From Chitinophagales bacterium (lineage in GTDB: Bacteria; Bacteroidota; Bacteroidia; Chitinophagales; Chitinophagaceae), in NCBI GenBank assembly GCA_025353485.1, contig JANXQO010000184.1, positions 1 through 35,778 of the forward strand: 35,778 nucleotides of DNA. Reading direction: 5' to 3'. Shown here piece after piece: positions 30,317-35,778 of the stretch. Numbering within the stretch: the stretch's first letter is position 1; each line of letters starts with the position of its first letter. The position numbers were made by a program, and so were the translations under genes. The notes below the pieces were generated by a model. The model was given only the letters and a program-made list of their open reading frames with translations, made no database searches and was not told the origin of the DNA.

Positions 30317-32878
30317 ATGAAAAGTATACTCCTGGTAATTTTTACAATGTGTATCTCTGTTACACTTTTCGCTCAGTTACCTGGTATGGGTAAGGGAATG
30401 GGAAATAAATCAGTTCCTAACATTGGGCATATTTATGGCAAACTAATAGATGATGCAGGTAAACCAATAAGCGATGCATCGGTGGTACTGCTGCAAAGCC
30501 GTTTTGATACAGCTACAAAAAAGAAAAAAGATATCTTATTAAAAGGCTTAATAACGAAAACTAATGGTGAGTTTAGTTTGGAAGAACTGCCTGCCTTTGG
30601 CCCATTGCAATTAAAAATATCGGCTACAGGACATACACCATATGATAAGACAATATCTTTTACCCCAGGCGATTTTGATAAAGACCTCGGTAACATTAAA
30701 CTCACTACAGATGTACAACAATTAACAGGGGTAACAGTAACTGGTGTCAGCAATAAATTAAGAATGGATATTGATAAAAAAGTTTTTAATGTAGATAAGA
30801 ATATTGTAACTGCCGGAGGCACTGCTTTAGATGTAATGAAAAATATTCCTTCTATACAAGTTGACATTGATGGTAATGTAAAACTCCGCAATACGGCTCC
30901 GCAATTATTTATAGAAGGAAGACCGACAACACTTTCTCTTGATCAAATTCCTGCAGATGCAATTGAAAGTGTAGAAGTAATTACAAATCCTTCAGCAAAA
31001 TATGATGCTTCGGGAGGCACTGCAGGCATATTAAATATTATCTTAAAGAAGAACAGAAAGACGGGATACAATGGGAATCTTAGAGCAGGAGTTGATAAAA
31101 GAGGTGCCGTAAATGGAGGTGGAGATTTTAATGTTCGCCAGGGTAAAATAAATGCAACAGCAAGCACTATGGTTAATCAAATGAAAGGAATTACTATAGG
31201 TACTACAGACCAGGTAAATTATTTTGAAACTCCTGAACGGCAAATTCACCAGGATGATAATAATAAAAACAAAGGAGCATTTATTTTTGGAAAATTGGGC
31301 TTTGATTATTTTATTAGTAACAGAACCACTTTATCTTTAAATGCAGTTAAGGTTCATGGCGAGTTTAAGCCTTCTGATATTATCAGTTCTACAATTGCCA
31401 GTAACAATACAACTACCTATGCAAACAGAAATTCAAACAGCACCAGAACTTTTAATGCTAATGGATTGCAATTTGGTTTTAAACATCTTTTTCCTAAAGA
31501 AGGGCAGGAAATAACAGCAGATGCTAATTATTTTTCAGGCAAAAACAGTGGCAGCTCATTTTATTTAACTGATTCTCTTGATGGTTCTCATTCAATATAT
31601 TCTACCGAACAACAAAGTATTTTAAGCAGCGGCAATAATAAATTCTTAACTGTTCAAACTGATTTTAGCACACCATTAAAAAATAAATCAAAGCTGGAAG
31701 CAGGATTAAGAGCTTCTATAAGAAGTTTGTCAAGTAATAACGAAACTTCTATAAATAGAAATAGTTCCGGGTTTGTAAAAGTTCCATCTGCTGCAACCAA
31801 TTATAGCAATACGGATAATGTGTATGCCGGGTATGCAACCTTTACCAGCAGCATTAAAAATTTTGGCTACCAGTTAGGCTTGCGTGCAGAGAGTTCTGAT
31901 TATTCAGGAGAATTAGTTAATACAGGTGAAACCTTTAAACACAATTACCCTGTTAGTTTATTTCCATCCATTTTTTTAAGTCAGAAATTTAAAAAAGACC
32001 AGCAAATACAATTAAATTATTCACGCAGGATCAACCGCCCAAATTTCTTTCAGTTCATTCCTTATACTGACAGAACAGATCCTTTAAATATAACCCGTGG
32101 TAATCCTAACCTTGTGCCGGAATTTACTAATTCACTCGAAGCATCTTACAGTAAAACATTTACTAAGAATAATAATATTCTTGTGTCTGTTTATTATAAA
32201 GCCACTGATAATTTAATAACACGTTTTCAGCAAAAAGAAAATGATCCTGTTTTAGGAAAAGAAGTTTTAGTGAATACTTATATCAATGCTAATTCAAGTT
32301 ATTCATATGGCACAGAGTTTACATCAGTAGATTATATAAACAAATGGTGGGATCTAACAACAAATATTAATGTATATAATTCAAAGATCAATACCGGTTA
32401 TACTACTGCAACAGAAAATTCTTTGTGGAGTTGGTTTGGCAAGATCAATAATAATTTTAAGTTGCCTAAAAATTATACAATTCAGCTTTCAGCAAATTAC
32501 CAGTCTAAAACTAATTTACCTGTTAATAAAGGAGGTGGCGGCGGACCGGGTGGTGGTGGACCTTTTGGACAAACATTAAGTGCATCACAGGGATATATAA
32601 AAGCTTTTTATGCGGTTGATGGAGCTATAAAGAAAACGTTTTTAAAAAATAATGCAGCTTCAATTACTTTAAGCTTTAGTGATATATTCAGGACACGCAA
32701 ACAGGATCAACATTCAGAAAGCGCTTATTTTATTCAGGATTACAGCCGCCTGCGTGATCCTCAAATGATACGGTTGAATTTTAGTTACCGTTTCGGTAAA
32801 TTGGATATGTCTTTGTTCAAACGTAAAAATATGAATACGACAAATTCATCAGGGGCAACGGAAGGAATACAGCAATAA
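30317..32878 (+). CDS. TonB-dependent receptor / outer membrane beta-barrel family protein
   Basis: This outer-membrane protein of 853 residues has a signal peptide (ILLVIFTMCISVTLFAQ). A carboxypeptidase-regulatory-like domain occupies about residues 36-130 (HIYGKLIDDAGKPISDASVV). The plug follows (FNVDKNIVTAGGTALDVMKN, SVEVITNPSAKYDASGGTAG), then an OMP_b-brl_3-type barrel with RINRPNFFQFIPYTDRTDPL and GNPNLVPEFTNSLEASYSKT. A glycine-rich loop (GGGGGPGGGGPFG) lies near residue 750. It is not a typical SusC and has no SusD partner. Members of this group are often encoded near LytTR systems. Its ligand is unknown; it follows the two-component pair and precedes a GH3 gene. Confidence 0.92.
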   Translation: MKSILLVIFTMCISVTLFAQLPGMGKGMGNKSVPNIGHIYGKLIDDAGKPISDASVVLLQSRFDTATKKKKDILLKGLITKTNGEFSLEELPAFGPLQLKISATGHTPYDKTISFTPGDFDKDLGNIKLTTDVQQLTGVTVTGVSNKLRMDIDKKVFNVDKNIVTAGGTALDVMKNIPSIQVDIDGNVKLRNTAPQLFIEGRPTTLSLDQIPADAIESVEVITNPSAKYDASGGTAGILNIILKKNRKTGYNGNLRAGVDKRGAVNGGGDFNVRQGKINATASTMVNQMKGITIGTTDQVNYFETPERQIHQDDNNKNKGAFIFGKLGFDYFISNRTTLSLNAVKVHGEFKPSDIISSTIASNNTTTYANRNSNSTRTFNANGLQFGFKHLFPKEGQEITADANYFSGKNSGSSFYLTDSLDGSHSIYSTEQQSILSSGNNKFLTVQTDFSTPLKNKSKLEAGLRASIRSLSSNNETSINRNSSGFVKVPSAATNYSNTDNVYAGYATFTSSIKNFGYQLGLRAESSDYSGELVNTGETFKHNYPVSLFPSIFLSQKFKKDQQIQLNYSRRINRPNFFQFIPYTDRTDPLNITRGNPNLVPEFTNSLEASYSKTFTKNNNILVSVYYKATDNLITRFQQKENDPVLGKEVLVNTYINANSSYSYGTEFTSVDYINKWWDLTTNINVYNSKINTGYTTATENSLWSWFGKINNNFKLPKNYTIQLSANYQSKTNLPVNKGGGGGPGGGGPFGQTLSASQGYIKAFYAVDGAIKKTFLKNNAASITLSFSDIFRTRKQDQHSESAYFIQDYSRLRDPQMIRLNFSYRFGKLDMSLFKRKNMNTTNSSGATEGIQQ

Positions 32879-32894
32879 TAAATTTTAAACCGAA

Positions 32895-32906
32895 TTGGTT
32901 AACCAA
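32895..32906. promoter_or_regulatory. Perfect palindrome before second GH3 gene
   Basis: TTGGTTAACCAA is a perfect 12-bp palindrome in the 55-bp gap between the receptor and GH3 genes, ending 27 bp before the ATG. Its size and symmetry fit an operator for a dimeric regulator, but only one copy was noticed. Confidence 0.25.
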
Positions 32907-32933
32907 CATAATCTACTTTAAAAATTTTAAAAA

Positions 32934-35318
32934 ATGAAACATTTTTCTTTTTTACCCCTAATATTTTTATTGCCTTTTATGGCATCTGCCCAAACAAAAG
33001 AATTACCCCAGCTTGGTAAAAATTCTATTAAAGAAGTTATCGCAGCAATGACACTTGAAGAAAAGGCCAACCTGGTTGTAGGTGCAGGCATGCGCTTTGT
33101 ACTGCCGCCACAAAGAGACACCAGCAGAAGAAGAGATAGTGTTAACAGGCCACCGGTTCAGCAAGGGCCTGTTGTTGGCCAAACAGAACAGAAAGTCCCA
33201 GGTGCTGCAGGAACTACTCATGGAATTACACGTTTAGGAATTCCTTCAATCGTTGTTGCTGATGGCCCTGCGGGGTTACGCATTTCCCCTTTCAGAAATA
33301 AAGATAGTTCCAGGTCATATTATGCCACTGCATTTCCGGTAGCCACTTTGCTTGCTTCATCATGGGATACTGCGCTGGTGAAAAAAGTGGGTGTTGCATT
33401 TGGCAGCGAAGTGCATGACTATGGAGTTGATATTTTACTGGCTCCTGCATTAAACATTCATCGCAATCCGCTTGGCGGAAGAAATTTTGAATATTATTCT
33501 GAAGACCCTTTGATAGCAGGCAGCATGACGGCAGCAATAGTAAACGGAATACAATCAAACGGAGTAGGAACTTCTATAAAACATTTTGCAGCCAATAACC
33601 AGGAAACAAACAGGAACACCATTAACACGATTGTAAGTGAAAGGGCTTTGAGAGAAATATATTTAAAAGGATTTCAAATCGCAGTTAAAAAGTCTCAGCC
33701 CTGGACAGTAATGTCTTCTTACAATAAAATAAATGGGACCTATACATCAGAAGAGTATGATTTGCTCACAACTATTTTGCGTAAAGAGTGGGGCTATAAA
33801 GGCTTTGTAATGACAGATTGGTTTGGTGGTAAAGATCCTGTTGCTCAAATGAAAGCAGGCAACGATTTATTGATGCCGGGCACACCACAACTAACACAAA
33901 GAATAATAGATGCAGTAAATCATGATAGTCTTGATGTAAAAGTTCTTGATCAAAATGTAGAGCGTATTCTTAATATTATTCTTTTGTCTCCTTCTTTTGC
34001 CAAATATAAAAATTCAGATAAGCCCGATCTAAAAAAAGATGCAGACGTATCACGTATGGCAGCATCAGAAGGTATGGTATTATTAAAAAATAACAATGTT
34101 CTTCCTCTTAAAACCAAAAGTAAGATTGCAGTGTTTGGAAATACCTCTTATGATATTATTGCAGGCGGTACAGGTAGCGGTGATGTAAACAAAGCCTATA
34201 CAATTTCACTTATGCAGGGATTGATGAATGCAGGTTATGTTTTGGATGAAGCGCTGGAAAACAGATACACGTCATACATAACTGAAGCGAAAGCAAAACG
34301 TCCAAAGCCAAGAGGATTTTTTGATGTGCCAAAACCTATTGAAGAATTTGAATTATCCTATGATATTATTTCGCAGAAAGCAAATGATGCTGATGTTGCA
34401 GTAATAACAATTGGAAGAAATGCAGGTGAAGGCTCCGACAGAAAATTAGAGAATGATTATTATTTATCAGACAAGGAAAAAACTTTGATAAAAAATGTAT
34501 CAGATGCATTTCATTCAAAAGGAAAAAAGGTAGTTGTTATTTTAAATATTGGTGGTGTTATTGAAGTAAGTAGCTGGAAAGATAATGTGGATGCAATTTT
34601 ACTTGCATGGCAACCCGGACTTGAAGCAGGCAATGCCATTGCAGATATTCTCAGCGGGAAAGTAAATCCTTCGGGAAAATTGGCAACTACTTTCCCCGTT
34701 GATTATAAAGATGTTCCTTCTGCGAAAAGTTTTCCGGGAAAAGAATTTCCTGAAAAGGCGGATACCAGTAATCCTCGTATGAAACAAATGCCTGCAGAAG
34801 TTACATATGAGGAAGGTATTTATGTAGGGTATAGATATTATAATACATTCAACATTACGCCAGTTTATGAATTTGGTTATGGTTTGTCGTACACAAATTT
34901 TAATTATAATAATTTAAAATTGAGTTCACCAGTTTTTAATGGTAAAATTTCCGCCGCCATCACTGTTACCAATACAGGTTCTGTTGCCGGTAAAGAAGTT
35001 GTGCAATTATATATTAGTGCGCCGCATAAAAAAATGGATAAGCCATCTGAAGAGTTAAAAGCTTTTGCTAAAACTGAATTATTAAAGCCCGGTCAGTCTC
35101 AAACAATTACTTTTAATTTAGCAGCAGCAGATCTTGCTTCCTTTGATACACCATCGTCTTCATGGATAACAGAAGCAGGTATATACACAATTAAGATTGG
35201 TGCTTCATCTAAGAATATAAAACAAACTTCAACCTTTACATTGGCGAAAGAAATTGTTGCTGAAAAAGATAATAAAGTATTGGTGCCTCAAGTTGGTATT
35301 ACAGAATTAAGAAGATAA
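32934..35318 (+). CDS. Glycoside hydrolase family 3, beta-glucosidase type
   Basis: This secreted GH3 enzyme has 794 residues, starting with a signal peptide (FSFLPLIFLLPFMASAQ). The layout is TIM barrel (about 30-350), alpha/beta sandwich (about 375-600) and fibronectin-III-like domain (about 660-780). The nucleophile is D295 in GFVMTDWFGG; the acid/base is probably E499 in NAGEGSDRK. Other motifs are GRNFEYYSEDP, IKHFAANNQETNR and EVVQLYISAPH. There is no PA14 insertion. Residues about 57-90 form an unusual Arg/Pro/Gln-rich insertion (PPQRDTSRRRDSVNRPPVQQ) early in the barrel. It differs from the GH3 at 19538 in both active-site regions, so a different linkage or chain length is likely. It follows the TonB receptor gene after 55 bp. 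Confidence 0.93.
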   Translation: MKHFSFLPLIFLLPFMASAQTKELPQLGKNSIKEVIAAMTLEEKANLVVGAGMRFVLPPQRDTSRRRDSVNRPPVQQGPVVGQTEQKVPGAAGTTHGITRLGIPSIVVADGPAGLRISPFRNKDSSRSYYATAFPVATLLASSWDTALVKKVGVAFGSEVHDYGVDILLAPALNIHRNPLGGRNFEYYSEDPLIAGSMTAAIVNGIQSNGVGTSIKHFAANNQETNRNTINTIVSERALREIYLKGFQIAVKKSQPWTVMSSYNKINGTYTSEEYDLLTTILRKEWGYKGFVMTDWFGGKDPVAQMKAGNDLLMPGTPQLTQRIIDAVNHDSLDVKVLDQNVERILNIILLSPSFAKYKNSDKPDLKKDADVSRMAASEGMVLLKNNNVLPLKTKSKIAVFGNTSYDIIAGGTGSGDVNKAYTISLMQGLMNAGYVLDEALENRYTSYITEAKAKRPKPRGFFDVPKPIEEFELSYDIISQKANDADVAVITIGRNAGEGSDRKLENDYYLSDKEKTLIKNVSDAFHSKGKKVVVILNIGGVIEVSSWKDNVDAILLAWQPGLEAGNAIADILSGKVNPSGKLATTFPVDYKDVPSAKSFPGKEFPEKADTSNPRMKQMPAEVTYEEGIYVGYRYYNTFNITPVYEFGYGLSYTNFNYNNLKLSSPVFNGKISAAITVTNTGSVAGKEVVQLYISAPHKKMDKPSEELKAFAKTELLKPGQSQTITFNLAAADLASFDTPSSSWITEAGIYTIKIGASSKNIKQTSTFTLAKEIVAEKDNKVLVPQVGITELRR

Positions 35319-35325
35319 GCAGAGG

Positions 35326-35345
35326 CTTTCATCGCAGCATTTTTC
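35326..35345 (+). promoter_or_regulatory. Weaker third copy of the candidate LytTR word
   Basis: GCTTTCATCGCAGCATTTTT matches the 20 bases starting at 28394 at 16 positions. It lies in the gap before the YceI-like gene, about 100 bp ahead of its ATG. Confidence 0.25.
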
Positions 35346-35385
35346 GTTCTGGTCTCATTTGCAATATAATAAATCAACACACATT

Positions 35386-35393
35386 TATTTTTG
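35386..35393 (+). promoter_or_regulatory. Candidate -7 box for the YceI-like gene
   Basis: TATTTTTG fits TAnnTTTG exactly, about 55 bp before the ATG. A TTTG at 35358-35361 is 24 bp upstream, slightly further than usual for a -33 element. Confidence 0.35.
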
Positions 35394-35447
35394 ATTTATG
35401 GCAGTCACAATTAGTCTTATTTAAACTTTAAAATTAAAAATACAATC

Positions 35448-35778
35448 ATGAAAAAATTTATTTATCCTTTTATTGCAGTAGTAATAATCGTATTATCAGC
35501 CTTTACAACTATAAGCTCTATTGATTGGAAAATTGCAGATAATTATTCGGTAAAATTTGATGGTGGAGATCCATCAGGAGAATTTAAAGGATTGAAAGGC
35601 ACAATTAATTTTGATCCTAAAGATCTTGTTTCTTCAAAATTTACTACCTCTATTGATGTGGCTTCAATCAATACAGGTAATGGAATGAAAAATACACATG
35701 CAAAAAGTGAAAAATGGTTTGATACTGCTAAATATCCGACTATCCGATTTACATCATCATCTATCACTAAAACTGCAG
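35448..35778 (+). CDS. YceI-like protein, 3' end cut by window
   Basis: This is the first 110 codons of an exported YceI-family protein, a lipocalin-like beta-barrel that binds isoprenoid or other lipid ligands in the periplasm. The N-terminus is a signal peptide (KKFIYPFIAVVIIVLSAFT). The domain begins at WKIADNYSVKFDGGDPSGEF, followed by GTINFDPKDLVSSKFTTSID and the highly typical KSEKWFDTAKYPTIRFTSSS. The gene runs off the window. The intergenic gap before it (35319-35447) carries a promoter-like box and a weak copy of the candidate LytTR word. Confidence 0.9.
   Translation, partial: MKKFIYPFIAVVIIVLSAFTTISSIDWKIADNYSVKFDGGDPSGEFKGLKGTINFDPKDLVSSKFTTSIDVASINTGNGMKNTHAKSEKWFDTAKYPTIRFTSSSITKTA

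Noticed and set aside
30433-30891. Long minus-strand open frame inside the TonB receptor gene
   Set aside because: It is antisense to the conserved plug domain, has no recognisable motif and is rich in serine and leucine as expected for a shadow frame.
32520-32579. Glycine-rich stretch of the TonB receptor as a repeat insertion
   Set aside because: The codons are GGT/GGC/GGA-mixed without palindrome or flanking duplication; glycine-rich loops are common in this receptor group.

Overview
The window is AT-rich chromosomal DNA from a bacterium of the phylum Bacteroidota, most likely family Chitinophagaceae or a close relative. The signs are separate nuoC and nuoD genes, an OMP_b-brl_3-type TonB receptor, LytS/LytTR two-component genes, Tat-type leaders on Gfo/Idh and sugar-isomerase-like proteins, TAnnTTTG-like promoters and the absence of strong Shine-Dalgarno sites. 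The family-level placement is inferred from gene content and resemblance to remembered homologues, not from a search.

Region 1 (1-10910) is the distal part of a complex I (nuo) operon: nuoB (cut by the window edge), C, D, H, I, J, K, L, M, N and a trailing 139-residue gene of unknown function. nuoE, nuoF and nuoG, the NADH-input module, are absent between nuoD and nuoH. The operon is full of small repeats. GC-rich palindromes lie between C and D, inside nuoD, between D and H, and inside nuoM; the two inside genes keep the reading frame, and the nuoM copy has 5-bp target duplications. Heptamer tandem repeats fill three gene gaps. A decayed GxxExxY (PD-(D/E)XK-like) gene, bracketed by inverted arrays of a CCTATGTG word, sits between nuoH and nuoI.

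Region 2 (10911-15151, mostly minus strand) holds a frameshifted alpha/beta hydrolase, a 107-bp MITE-like element with TAAA duplications, and a tight three-gene unit (GntP-type permease, RidA-type imine deaminase, M19 dipeptidase). That unit suggests uptake and breakdown of a D-amino acid, hydroxy acid or dipeptide.

Region 3 (15259-24930) is carbohydrate metabolism. On the plus strand are a ChbG/YdjC-type deacetylase, a TIM-barrel sugar isomerase-like protein, a NIPSNAP protein, a TolB-like beta-propeller protein and a GH3 resembling plant exo-beta-glucanases. Converging on them from the minus strand are a Dabb protein, a Gfo/Idh oxidoreductase and a second TIM-barrel protein. The set fits extracytoplasmic processing of glucose-containing glycans, possibly through oxidised sugar intermediates.

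Region 4 (25096-35778) holds a GH20 hexosaminidase, a GH16 laminarinase-like lipoprotein, a small membrane protein, a LytS-type histidine kinase overlapping its LytTR regulator, a TonB-dependent receptor, a second GH3 and the start of a YceI-like gene. A 13-bp word occurs identically upstream of the kinase and the receptor, with a weaker copy upstream of the YceI-like gene; it is a candidate LytTR operator. GH3, GH16 and GH20 together point to beta-1,3/1,4-glucan and chitin-type substrates, but no SusC/SusD pair is present here.
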